Source of the DNA: CAYPTJ01 sp964413845
GTDB lineage: Bacteria > Patescibacteriota > WWE3 > 9FT-COMBO-53-11
Direction: 5' to 3'
NCBI GenBank assembly: GCA_964413845.1
Contig: CAYPTJ010000003.1
Span: forward strand, 1-56,542
DNA length: 56,542 nt
The notes beneath the pieces are model-generated. The model searched no databases and was not told the DNA's origin. It worked only from the letters and a program-made list of their open reading frames with translations. This document shows positions 38,815 through 47,231 of the stretch, one piece after another. Position 1 is the stretch's first letter, and each line of letters opens with the position of its first letter. The position numbers and the translations under genes are program-made.

Positions 38815-40092
38815 ATGTTAAAACCAAGATCTGTTTTAATTTTCATTATTCTTCTTATCATTGGTGCCGCGCTTGTTGATTTAAGTGGTTATCTTTGGCC
38901 GGCAACTGTAGACCTTACACGGTTCAAGATTCCCCTCCGCCGCGATCTTTCTCTCCATTACGGTTTGGATCTTCAAGGAGGTTTGCAGGTAAGTTTGGAG
39001 GCGGATATGTCGGGGATTCCTGAGAAAGAAAAAGATCGGGCGCTTGAAAGCGCGCGTGCCGTTGTTGAGCGGCGAGTTGATTTTTTAGGTGTTGCTGAAC
39101 CCACAATCCAAGCTTCAAGATCAGGGAATTCATATCGGGTGATTGTCGAGCTTCCTGGGGTAGAGGATCCAGAACAAGCCCTTCTTTTGATTGGCCAGAC
39201 GGCACAGTTAGATTTTCGTGAAGCGACAGGCGAGGGTGAAAACCAGCAGTTTGTGAGGACGGGGCTTACAGGAAAAGATCTCGCGCGTTCTCAGGTTGAT
39301 TTTGAACAAACAACCAGTGCGCCGCAGATTGCTCTTCAATTTACTTCCGGGGGAGCGAAGAAATTTGAGGAGATCACGGGGAGAAATGTGGGAAAGTCGT
39401 TGGCGATCTATCTTGATGAGGTAATTCTTACTGCGCCAACGGTTAAGGGAAAGATTAGTGGAGGGAATGCGGTAATTACCGGGCAGTTTACTTTATCTGA
39501 AGCAAAGCGGCTTGTTGCCCAGCTTAATGCCGGGGCGTTGCCAACGCCGATTCATGTTTTGGAACGACGGCAGGTGGGGGCAACTTTGGGGGCAGAGGCG
39601 TTAAAGAGGAGTGTCGTTGCTGGTTTGGTTGGGTTGGCGTTGGTGGTCTTCTTTATGATCGGTAACTATGGGAGGTTGGGGATTTTAGCAACCATGGCTT
39701 TAATCATCTACGGGATTATCACCTTGGCGATTTATAAACTTCTTCCAGTAACCTTGACCCTTTCGGGTGTGGCTGGTTTTCTCCTCTCGGTGGGGATGGC
39801 GGTTGATGCTAATATCCTAATTTTTGAGCGGATTAAGGAAGAGCGACATTGGGGGAAGGAGTTGCATGAGGCGATGGAGCTTGGGTTTGGTCGGGCGTGG
39901 GATTCGATCCGCGACGCGAATTTAGCTACCCTAACAACTGTTTTTATCCTTTTTAATCCGTTTGGCTGGTCGTTTCTTGTCACCTCGGGGATGGTGAGAG
40001 GATTTGCTTTGACTTTGGGTCTTGGTGTTTTGATCTCGCTTTTTACAGGGGTGGTGGTCACAAGAACCTTGGTGCGTGTTTTCTACCGATAA
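38815..40092 (+). CDS. secD: Protein translocase subunit SecD
   Basis: 425 residues, six helices. HYGLDLQGGLQVSLEAD (D1 motif) in the first periplasmic part, GKSLAIYLDEVILTAPTVKGKISGG, and the GMAVDANILIFERIKEE motif of helices 4-5 that carries the proton path. Shorter than E. coli SecD (615) but normal for Gram-positives. Uses the proton gradient to pull proteins out of SecY. No Shine-Dalgarno; the start touches a tandem repeat. Confidence 0.97.
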   Translation: MLKPRSVLIFIILLIIGAALVDLSGYLWPATVDLTRFKIPLRRDLSLHYGLDLQGGLQVSLEADMSGIPEKEKDRALESARAVVERRVDFLGVAEPTIQASRSGNSYRVIVELPGVEDPEQALLLIGQTAQLDFREATGEGENQQFVRTGLTGKDLARSQVDFEQTTSAPQIALQFTSGGAKKFEEITGRNVGKSLAIYLDEVILTAPTVKGKISGGNAVITGQFTLSEAKRLVAQLNAGALPTPIHVLERRQVGATLGAEALKRSVVAGLVGLALVVFFMIGNYGRLGILATMALIIYGIITLAIYKLLPVTLTLSGVAGFLLSVGMAVDANILIFERIKEERHWGKELHEAMELGFGRAWDSIRDANLATLTTVFILFNPFGWSFLVTSGMVRGFALTLGLGVLISLFTGVVVTRTLVRVFYR

Positions 40093-40095
40093 GGA

Positions 40096-40157
40096 TGGTG
40101 AGCTTGTCGCCCATTCGGCGAGCTCAGGGCGATCCTGAGCAGGGTCGAAGGATCGAA
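40096..40157. repeat. TTCGACAGGCTCA-family repeat between secD and secF
   Basis: GGTGAGCTTGTCGCC...GGCGAGCTCAGGG followed by CCTGAGCAGGGTCGAAGG; several arms can pair. It separates two genes that are usually adjacent. Confidence 0.8.
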
Positions 40158-40159
40158 TC

Positions 40160-41074
40160 ATGATCAACTTCATGCGTCGTAAAAAAATATACTTCTTGCT
40201 CTCCGCTTTGGTGCTGGTACCGGGAATTTTCTCTCTGGTTCTCTTTTGGTTAAAACCTTCGATCGATTTCACAGGGGGAACATTGTGGGAGGTGCGCTTC
40301 GCTGAGTCAGTAGTCAGTAGTCAGGAGCCAGTAGTGGAGATCATTCGGGAAACCTTTACCGGACAGGGCTTGGAGATAGCTTCGATCCAAGCATCAGGTG
40401 AGAAGCAGTTTATCATTCGCACTGTTCCTTTAACCACCGAGCAGCATAAATCGTTGGTGGCGACGCTAAAGGAAAAGCTCGGGGATTTTGAGGAAGTTCG
40501 TTTTGAAACTTTAGGTCCAAAACTGGGGCGGGAGCTTCTTTTTAAAGCGTTTTTTGCAGTTACCTTGGCAGCTCTTGCAATCCTCACCTATGTCGCCTAC
40601 CGATTCAAGAACCTAATGTATGGGGTGGCAGCGATTTTGGCGATGTTTCATGATACCTTTGTTCTCCTTGGTATTTTCTCTCTCCTTGGCCGATTTTTTG
40701 GGGTAGAGGTAGATACGCTGTTCGTCACCGCGGCTTTATCAACCCTCTCATTTTCAGTCCATGACACAATTGTTGTTTTTGACCGGATTCGAGAGATCTT
40801 GAGGCGCAATCCTTCTTTGGAGTTGGACGTAGCGATTAACCAAGCGGTGGGGGAAACGTTAGTGCGTTCGATCAACAACTCCCTGACGATTGTCTTTATG
40901 CTTTTGGCACTGTTTCTTTTGGGTGGGGAGAGCTTGCATTGGTTTGTCTTTGCTCTTTTGGTAGGGACAATCTCGGGAACCTACTCCTCAACTTTTACCG
41001 CCGCCCCGTTGCTGGTGATTTGGCGGAACTTCTCACGGCAAGGAGGGTTAAAGAAAATCTTCCAGCATCACTAA
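40160..41074 (+). CDS. secF: Protein translocase subunit SecF
   Basis: 304 residues. IDFTGGTLWEVRF, then after the periplasmic part LGRELLFKAFFAVTLAALAILTYVAYRFK, VFDRIREILRR and SINNSLTIVFMLLALFLLGG. Residues about 49-60 (ESVVSSQEPVVE) come from GTCAGTAGTCAGTAGTCAGG, a copy of the dispersed repeat, inserted in the first periplasmic region. Works with SecD. Start ATG 40160 or ATG 40172. Confidence 0.96.
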   Translation: MINFMRRKKIYFLLSALVLVPGIFSLVLFWLKPSIDFTGGTLWEVRFAESVVSSQEPVVEIIRETFTGQGLEIASIQASGEKQFIIRTVPLTTEQHKSLVATLKEKLGDFEEVRFETLGPKLGRELLFKAFFAVTLAALAILTYVAYRFKNLMYGVAAILAMFHDTFVLLGIFSLLGRFFGVEVDTLFVTAALSTLSFSVHDTIVVFDRIREILRRNPSLELDVAINQAVGETLVRSINNSLTIVFMLLALFLLGGESLHWFVFALLVGTISGTYSSTFTAAPLLVIWRNFSRQGGLKKIFQHH

Positions 41075-41095
41075 GAGTGATATTATGCCTTTGGT

Positions 41096-42763
41096 ATGGA
41101 GAAAAGGTGGCAGATCCTCAGTGTGTTGGAAGTAGGGAGCAAGGAGTCAGTAGTTGAAAACCTTCTTAAAAACAGAGGCATTAAGGATAAAGAGGAGTTT
41201 TTTGATCCCCCAAGGCCTAATCAGCTAATTACCCAGTTACGTCGTTATCTTCCTGACCTTGATCAAAACCAACTTGAGCGTGCCGTTGAGCGAATCAAAG
41301 AAGCAATTTCCTCTGGGGAAAAAATCATCGTCTGGGGTGATTTTGATGTGGACGGGGTAACCGCAACCGCGATTCTTTGGTCCGCCCTGGGCGGACCTGG
41401 CGGCCTTGGTGCTGATGCCCTTCCTTACATTCCCGATCGATTCACCGAAGGTTACGGCTTGAACAAACAAGGGATTAAAAAGATAAGTGAAGAGGGAGCG
41501 GGGTTAATCATTACTGTTGATTCAGGAATTACGGCAAAAGAAGAAGTGGAGTATGCTAACTCTTTAGGGTTAGAAATTATTGTTACCGACCACCATTTGA
41601 AACCCAAAAAGCTTCCTCCCGCTTATGCGATCGTTCAGACAAACAAACTCTGTGGGGCTGGGGTAGCGTGGTTGCTCGCTTCTCAACTCATCACTAATCA
41701 CTCATCACTAATCACTGGATTTCTTGACCTTGTTGCGATCGCTACCATTGCAGATCTCCAACCGCTTTTGGGGGCTAACCGGAGTTTAGTGAAGTACGGC
41801 TTTGAGGTCTTAAATCAAAACAAACGCCCTGGTTTGGCTGCTTTGCTTGAGGTGGCGGGCCTCAGGCCCGGAAATTTGGGAAGCTACGCTGCAGGCTGGA
41901 TTTTGGGACCAAGAATCAATGCAATTGGCCGGTTGAAACAGGGGATTGAGGCGTTGCGCCTCCTTTGTACCCAGGATGAGATTAAAGCGCGGGAGTTGGC
42001 ACATCTTCTTGAAGCCGCCAATATAAAGCGGCAGAGTTTAACAGAGGAGATGTACAATCATGCCAAAGGTTTGGTTGTGGATGGTTCGACAGGCTCACCA
42101 CAAGGGGAGGGTCTCATCGTTCTTTACCATGATAGCTGGCATGAAGGGATCATTGGTTTGGTAGCAGGGAAGTTGGTAGAGGAGTATGGCCGTCCAGCAG
42201 TAGTGATTGCCAAAGGAGAGGAGTTTTCAAAAGGATCAGCACGCTCAGTGAATGGGTTTAACCTCCTTGAGGCGTTGCAAAACCACGCTGATCTTTTGGA
42301 GGATGTTGGAGGGCATGAGATGGCGGCGGGTTTTACGGTTTTAAACGAGAAGTTGGAGCAGTTTGTTTCTGCTTTGAGAGAAGAGGCAAAAGAGATTTTA
42401 AAAACGCTTGACCCCCGACCAGTTCTTAAAATCGATCTTGAGTTTCCTCTTTACAACCTTGGTTATGAGTCGATAGCAGAGTTAGAGAGATTTAAGCCAC
42501 ATGGAGTTGGCAACCCCGAGCCACTTTTTCTCGCTCAGGGAGTGAACGTTTTAGAGGAGAGGAAAGTCGGGCGGCAAAAGCAGCATCTGAAGCTTTTGGT
42601 TTCTCCTGGCTTTGAGGCGATCTGGTTTGGTCATGGTGAGAATGGTAGCTTTACCCTGGGAGAGGAGGTTTCCCTGGCTTATACTCCCGAAATCGAAGTT
42701 TGGAACGGGAAGGAGAAGGTAATCCTTAAGATCCGTGATCTGAGGAGAACCGGCCATGATTAA
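41096..42763 (+). CDS. recJ: Single-stranded-DNA exonuclease RecJ, with four repeat-coded inserts
   Basis: 555 residues. DHH phosphoesterase: IVWGDFDVDGVTATAIL (motif I), VTDHHLKP (motif III), then DHHA1 with SWHEGIIGLVAGKL and GGHEMAAGF, and a C-terminal OB part. Degrades ssDNA 5' to 3'. Repeat-coded stretches in frame: residues 12-20 (GTCAGTAG type), 102-110 (GTCCGCC..GGCGGAC type, LGGPGGLGAD), about 199-210 (ATCACTAATCACTC tandem, NHSSLITG), and 329-336 (TTCGACAGGCTCACC, DGSTGSPQ). All lie in loops between conserved blocks. TATTAT (41081-41086) suggests a leaderless start. Confidence 0.96.
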   Translation: MEKRWQILSVLEVGSKESVVENLLKNRGIKDKEEFFDPPRPNQLITQLRRYLPDLDQNQLERAVERIKEAISSGEKIIVWGDFDVDGVTATAILWSALGGPGGLGADALPYIPDRFTEGYGLNKQGIKKISEEGAGLIITVDSGITAKEEVEYANSLGLEIIVTDHHLKPKKLPPAYAIVQTNKLCGAGVAWLLASQLITNHSSLITGFLDLVAIATIADLQPLLGANRSLVKYGFEVLNQNKRPGLAALLEVAGLRPGNLGSYAAGWILGPRINAIGRLKQGIEALRLLCTQDEIKARELAHLLEAANIKRQSLTEEMYNHAKGLVVDGSTGSPQGEGLIVLYHDSWHEGIIGLVAGKLVEEYGRPAVVIAKGEEFSKGSARSVNGFNLLEALQNHADLLEDVGGHEMAAGFTVLNEKLEQFVSALREEAKEILKTLDPRPVLKIDLEFPLYNLGYESIAELERFKPHGVGNPEPLFLAQGVNVLEERKVGRQKQHLKLLVSPGFEAIWFGHGENGSFTLGEEVSLAYTPEIEVWNGKEKVILKIRDLRRTGHD

Positions 42764-43208
42764 AAAAGAACTAGTTTTGGTAAGCGGGTGTTTAGCGGGA
42801 TTGAAGTGTAAGTATGATGGGAAAGCTGATCGGGCGGATGAGTGTATTGTTGGGATGGTGAGGAAGGGCAAAGCGATTCTGGTTTGTCCCGAGCAACTGG
42901 GCGGGTTGCCGACACCGCGGCCGCCCTGCGGAATCTTCTCCAGAGAGCCCTTAAAGGTGTTGACTAGCCGTGGTAGAGGCGAGGACAGAACCGCCCAATT
43001 TTTAAAGGGTGCTAAAGAAACGCTTGGGATAGCGAGGATGTTTGGGATCAAAAAGGCGATTTTGAAGAACAAAAGTCCCTCGTGTGGGGTAACTAAAACC
43101 TGGCAGTTAGATAAAAATTTCAGGAATCGTATAGCTAAAGGGCAGGGTGTGACAACAGAATTACTCCGTAAAAACGGCATAGAAGTTCTCAGTGAAGAAG
43201 ATTTATAA
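42756..43208 (+). CDS. DUF523 family protein
   Basis: 150 residues. SGCLAGLKCKYDG, VCPEQLGGLPTPRPP and KSPSCGVTKTW are the three Cys-bearing blocks of DUF523 (YbbK). The Cys set suggests a metal or Fe-S site, but the function is not known. Overlaps recJ by eight bases, so it is translated from the same message. Confidence 0.9.
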   Translation: MIKKELVLVSGCLAGLKCKYDGKADRADECIVGMVRKGKAILVCPEQLGGLPTPRPPCGIFSREPLKVLTSRGRGEDRTAQFLKGAKETLGIARMFGIKKAILKNKSPSCGVTKTWQLDKNFRNRIAKGQGVTTELLRKNGIEVLSEEDL

Positions 43209-43263
43209 ACAAAAACCCAAACCCTTTAAGCGTTAGATGATGCGGGAAAGATTGAGATAAGTT

Positions 43264-43291
43264 CACTATCATACTCTACAGTATGATAGTG
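43264..43291. repeat. 28-bp perfect inverted repeat, CATACT/AGTATG core
   Basis: CACTATCATACT, loop CTAC, AGTATGATAGTG, followed by CCTTTTC. It could end the recJ-DUF523 transcript. Same core as 28874-28897 and 34178-34195. Confidence 0.85.
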
Positions 43292-43374
43292 CCTTTTCAG
43301 TTCTTGACTACTCACTCATACCATCTTTCAATCTCTATTAGAGTGTTCTCTCACCAAGCCTCAAATTTATGGTT

Positions 43375-43380
43375 TATAAT
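43375..43380 (+). promoter_or_regulatory. -10 box of the RSH gene
   Basis: Perfect TATAAT ending nine bases before GTG 43390; no good -35 seen. Confidence 0.6.
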
Positions 43381-43389
43381 AGGGTTGGG

Positions 43390-44808
43390 GTGACTCTAAA
43401 GGATCTTCTTGAGAAACACAAAAGTTACGAGCCAAGCTTGAACACAGAGTTGATCACCAAAGCTTACAACTTTGCGGAGGCTGCCCATGTGGGGCAGAAA
43501 CGGTTGTCCGGGGAGGGGATGCTGGAGCATGTTTCCGAAGTGGCAGGGATCTTAACTGAGGTTCAGGCAGACTCAACTACCATCGCCGCCGCTCTTCTTC
43601 ATGATGTTTTGGAGAAAACCAATCTTGAGCAGGAAGCTTTAGCTGAGGAGTTTGGGGGGGAGATTACATCACTGGTTGAGGGTTTGCGGGCGGTTAAGGA
43701 AGCAGGAAGTCACGTCACTGCAGAGGAAGAGCGAGACTGGGAGAATTTAAGGCACATGATGCTCGCCTCAATCAAAGACCCAAGAGTTTTGTTGATTCGG
43801 CTGGCGGAAAAGATCCACAACTTGCGAACTATCTCCGCTTTGCCACCTGAAAGACAAAAAACTTCTGCCCAAAAGGTCTTTGATATCTGGTCTCCTTTGG
43901 CGGCGATTTTGGGTCTTTATCGCTTTAAAGCGGAGTTGGAGGATCGGGCTTTTTCTATCCTTGAGCCGGAAAAATATAAGGAAATTGAGGAGAAGGTCCG
44001 TGCTCAGGCGGGGGAGATGGAGAGGGTGGTTGAGACTGTAAAGGAGAAGCTTACGGAAGCGCTGCAAAAAGAAGGGATCGTGGGAGAGATGAAAGGCCGC
44101 ACCAAACATCTTTACGGGGTTTACCGAAAGCTTCCCCGCTACCAAGAAAAAGCGGGGGGGATGTTTTACGATCTTTTAGGTTTTCGGGTGGTGGTTGCTA
44201 CAGTTGAGGAGTGCTATCGAGTTTTAGATATTATCCGCCGTCTTTGGCGAGAAGTTCCAGGTTTGTTTGACGATTATATCGCCCATCCTAAACCAAACGG
44301 TTACCAATCGCTTCAGGATGTCTTTGAGATTGATAGTCACTTGGTTGAAATTCAGATTAGAACTAAAACAATGGAAGAGTTTGCCGAATACGGGCTGGCA
44401 GCACATCAGCATTACGCCACCTTAGAAGGAGAGAAGAAAAGAGAAGGTTCCCTTCCCGCTTCTGAGGCAAAAGTTGCTCTTATCAAGAGTCTGGCCTTTT
44501 GGGAGAAAGGGCAGGAGCTCAATCTCTTTCCTAACGAGGTTTTTGTTTTCACCCCCAAAGGGGATGTGAAGGTTTTGCCTAAAGGAGCTACCCCTATTGA
44601 TTTCGCCTTTGCGGTCCACACCGATCTTGGTAAAAATTGTAGCGGTGCAAAGGTAAACGAGAAGATGATCTCTTTAAACTATCAACTTCAGAATGGGGAG
44701 GTGGTAGAGATTATTACAGGAAGAGGGAGAAAACCTTCCTCCGACTGGCTTGCCTTTGTCAAAACAGAGCTTGCGCGCTCTCAAATCCAAAAAAGTCTCA
44801 AATCATGA
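43390..44808 (+). CDS. RelA/SpoT homologue (RSH), (p)ppGpp metabolism
   Basis: 472 residues from GTG 43390; a frame from ATG 43369 would include the -10 box. HD hydrolase domain with HVGQKRLSGEGMLEHV and LLHDVLEKT (usual HDVVEDT), RLAEKIHNLRTI. Synthetase domain with GRTKHLYGVYRKLPR, YDLLGFRVVV, AHPKPNGYQSLQ and VEIQIRTKTMEEFAEYGLAAHQHY. TGS domain NEVFVFTPKGDVKVLPKGATPIDFAF. No ACT or zinc-finger domain follows, so it is a shortened long-type RSH. The synthetase Ser of RxKxxxS is Gly and the ED pair of the HD motif is EK, so the hydrolase may be weak. Confidence 0.94.
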   Translation: MTLKDLLEKHKSYEPSLNTELITKAYNFAEAAHVGQKRLSGEGMLEHVSEVAGILTEVQADSTTIAAALLHDVLEKTNLEQEALAEEFGGEITSLVEGLRAVKEAGSHVTAEEERDWENLRHMMLASIKDPRVLLIRLAEKIHNLRTISALPPERQKTSAQKVFDIWSPLAAILGLYRFKAELEDRAFSILEPEKYKEIEEKVRAQAGEMERVVETVKEKLTEALQKEGIVGEMKGRTKHLYGVYRKLPRYQEKAGGMFYDLLGFRVVVATVEECYRVLDIIRRLWREVPGLFDDYIAHPKPNGYQSLQDVFEIDSHLVEIQIRTKTMEEFAEYGLAAHQHYATLEGEKKREGSLPASEAKVALIKSLAFWEKGQELNLFPNEVFVFTPKGDVKVLPKGATPIDFAFAVHTDLGKNCSGAKVNEKMISLNYQLQNGEVVEIITGRGRKPSSDWLAFVKTELARSQIQKSLKS

Positions 44809-44828
44809 CAGATAACTCAAGGAGCTGG

Positions 44829-44834
44829 TATCAT
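44829..44834 (+). promoter_or_regulatory. -10 box of aspS
   Basis: TATCAT ending 11 bases before ATG 44846; ATGACA lies 18 bp further up. Confidence 0.5.
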
Positions 44835-44845
44835 TTAACCGTTTG

Positions 44846-46231
44846 ATGGAAAGAACGTTTACCTTGGAAACCCCTAAGAAGATCGGCAAGAAGGTAGTTC
44901 TTTTTGGATGGGTTCATCGTCGCCGTGACCATGGGAAACTCGTTTTTATTGATCTTCGTGATCGCTCAGGAATTGTTCAGGTGGTTGGTGGTTGGGAGAT
45001 GGGTGAATTAGGGTTGGAAGATGTGGTTCGAGTGGTTGGGACGGTAGTAAAACGCACATCAAAAACGGTTAACCCAAAAATCGCCACTGGTAAAGTTGAA
45101 ATTAAGGTAGAGGAGATGGAAGTTTTAGCGAAGGCAAAGGAGCTTCCTTTTCCAATCGCCACCGAAGGATACGAAATTGAGGAGGGGTTGCGGCTCAAGT
45201 ATCGCTACCTTGATCTTCGCCGACCACGGATGGTCAAAAATTTGGAACTTCGCCAGCGGGTAATTAAGTTTATTCGAGATTGGTTGGATAAGCGAGGTTT
45301 TATTGAGATAGAAACGCCAATTTTGACTAAAGCTACACCCGAAGGTGCCCGGGATTTTACTGTCCCTTCCCGTCTTCAGCCAGGAAAATTTTATGCCCTG
45401 CCTCAATCACCCCAACAGTACAAGCAGCTTTTAATGGTTGCCGGTTTTGAGAAATATTACCAAATTGCCCGCTGTTTCCGGGATGAAGATCCAAGAGCTG
45501 ATCGGGCCTATGGAGAATTTACTCAGCTTGACTTAGAGATGTCTTTTACCAGTCAAGAAGAAATTTTATCTTTAATAGAAAGTTTATTTAAGGATTTAAC
45601 TGAAAAAGTTCTTGGCAAAAAAGTTTATCGATTTCCTTTTCCGAGAATTTCTTACAAAGAGGCGATGGAAAGATATGGGACGGACAAACCAGATATAAGA
45701 AAAGATAAAAAAGACAAAGACATCTTAGCTTTTTGTTTTATTGTTGACTTTCCGCTTTTTGAATGGAAAGAGACTGAAAAAAGATGGGATTCGATGCACC
45801 ATCCTTTTACTGCTCCAAAAGAGAAAGATATTTCTCTTTTAGACAGGGATCCAGGCAAAGCCCATTCTTACCAGCATGACCTAATTCTTAATGGTTTTGA
45901 GATTGGCGGTGGTAGCATCCGAATAACCGATCCAAAACTTCAGGAAAAAATTTTTGAGATCCTAGGTCATACGAAGGAGCAAATTCAGAAAAAATTTGGC
46001 CACTTACTTAAGGCTTTTGAATATGGAGTCCCACCCCATGGTGGTATTGCCCCGGGAATTGACCGGTTTTTAATGGTAGTTCAAAATGAACCTTCTCTGC
46101 GAGAAGTGATTGCCTTTCCAATGACCTCCTCGGGGCAAACGTCGGTGATGGATGCTCCATCGGAAGTTCCAGAAGAACAACTTAAGGAGCTTGGAATTCG
46201 GGTGGTCAGAAAGCGCAAAGGCAAAAGGTGA
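44846..46231 (+). CDS. aspS: Aspartyl-tRNA synthetase lacking the GAD insertion
   Basis: 461 residues. Anticodon-binding OB fold (VLFGWVHRRRDHGKLVFIDLRDRSGIVQVV), class II motif 1, motif 2 FRDEDPRADR and motif 3 GIAPGIDRFLM. Bacterial-type sequence (LKYRYLDLRRPRM, SPQQYKQLLMVAGFEKYYQIARCFRDED), but between YGTDKPDIR and FIVDFPLFEW only about a dozen residues stand where bacterial AspRS has the GAD domain of over 100. Whether it charges tRNA-Asp only or also tRNA-Asn cannot be decided; no AsnRS or GatCAB lies in the window. Confidence 0.95.
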   Translation: MERTFTLETPKKIGKKVVLFGWVHRRRDHGKLVFIDLRDRSGIVQVVGGWEMGELGLEDVVRVVGTVVKRTSKTVNPKIATGKVEIKVEEMEVLAKAKELPFPIATEGYEIEEGLRLKYRYLDLRRPRMVKNLELRQRVIKFIRDWLDKRGFIEIETPILTKATPEGARDFTVPSRLQPGKFYALPQSPQQYKQLLMVAGFEKYYQIARCFRDEDPRADRAYGEFTQLDLEMSFTSQEEILSLIESLFKDLTEKVLGKKVYRFPFPRISYKEAMERYGTDKPDIRKDKKDKDILAFCFIVDFPLFEWKETEKRWDSMHHPFTAPKEKDISLLDRDPGKAHSYQHDLILNGFEIGGGSIRITDPKLQEKIFEILGHTKEQIQKKFGHLLKAFEYGVPPHGGIAPGIDRFLMVVQNEPSLREVIAFPMTSSGQTSVMDAPSEVPEEQLKELGIRVVRKRKGKR

Positions 46232-47229
46232 ATTTTGACCCCTCTTATCTTCTCCCCAAAACCAAGAGACTAGTTGAGACCTCTATCCAAATTATTGTTC
46301 TAAAGGCAAAGGTGCTTATCCAACAAAGTTTTGGCTTTGGGAAAGAACTTACCTGGAGAGATGTTCTGCGGTTTTTAGTAGTAGTGGCTATGGCTGGTTT
46401 TCTTCTCTCTTTTGGTTCCAGCCAACTTACTCCTGCAGACCAAAAAGTTTCCCTTCTGCATCCTATCCTTCTTGCGGACGCGTCTTTACCACCTAAAATT
46501 ACCGCTAGATCAGCTTACCTTCTTGATTTGCAGAGTGGTTTTGTCCTCTACGATAAAAACTCCTTGCGGAAGCTTCCTCCTGCCTCAACGGTCAAGGTTG
46601 CTACCGCTCTTGTTGCGCTTGATAACTATAAACTAGATGAAGTAGTAGTTGTTCCTTCAACCTGTGTTTTAAGAACGGGGGAGAGCATCATGGGACTACA
46701 ACCACGGGAGAAGATAACCGTCCGTGATCTTTTGCGAGGTTTACTGATCGCCTCTGCTTCGGATGCCGCCTGTACCTTGGCCTACCATCATCCTGAGGGG
46801 GTGCTAACATTTGTTGCGGCGATGAATCATTTGGCAGCTGCTTTGAAGCTTGAGCAAACTTATTTTGTCAATCCTACCGGGTTAGATAGCTCTCTCCAAT
46901 ATTCCAGTGCTCAAGATTTAACCGTTTTAACCAAAAAGGCTCTCAAGGATCCGTTTCTTTGTGAGGTAGTCAAAACAAAGGAGATTACCGTCTCCTCAAA
47001 TGATGGGAAGTTCCAACATTATCTTAAGACGACGAATGAGCTTTTGGGAAAGATACCAGGGATTTTGGGAGTAAAAACCGGTTACACTGGCAAAGCAAAA
47101 GAAGTCTTCGTCTTCTATTTCAAGGGTGGGGAAAGGGAATTTTTGGGGGCGGTAATGGGAAGCAGTGACCGCTTTTCGGATACCAAGGATCTTCTTGCTT
47201 GGATTCTTTCTTCTTTCCGCTTTCCCTAA
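46228..47229 (+). CDS. D-alanyl-D-alanine carboxypeptidase, DacA-like (S11)
   Basis: 333 residues with an N-terminal helix (VLRFLVVVAMAGFLLSFG, about 49-66). Catalytic S-x-x-K is STVK near residue 120, and KTG appears in GVKTGYTG. The middle S-x-N motif reads SAS (IASASDAA), a departure from SGN. Trims peptidoglycan outside the membrane. Start GTG overlaps the aspS stop by four bases. The usual membrane-binding C-terminal domain is lacking, but the N-terminal helix may anchor it. Confidence 0.92.
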   Translation: MNFDPSYLLPKTKRLVETSIQIIVLKAKVLIQQSFGFGKELTWRDVLRFLVVVAMAGFLLSFGSSQLTPADQKVSLLHPILLADASLPPKITARSAYLLDLQSGFVLYDKNSLRKLPPASTVKVATALVALDNYKLDEVVVVPSTCVLRTGESIMGLQPREKITVRDLLRGLLIASASDAACTLAYHHPEGVLTFVAAMNHLAAALKLEQTYFVNPTGLDSSLQYSSAQDLTVLTKKALKDPFLCEVVKTKEITVSSNDGKFQHYLKTTNELLGKIPGILGVKTGYTGKAKEVFVFYFKGGEREFLGAVMGSSDRFSDTKDLLAWILSSFRFP

Positions 47230-47231
47230 GC

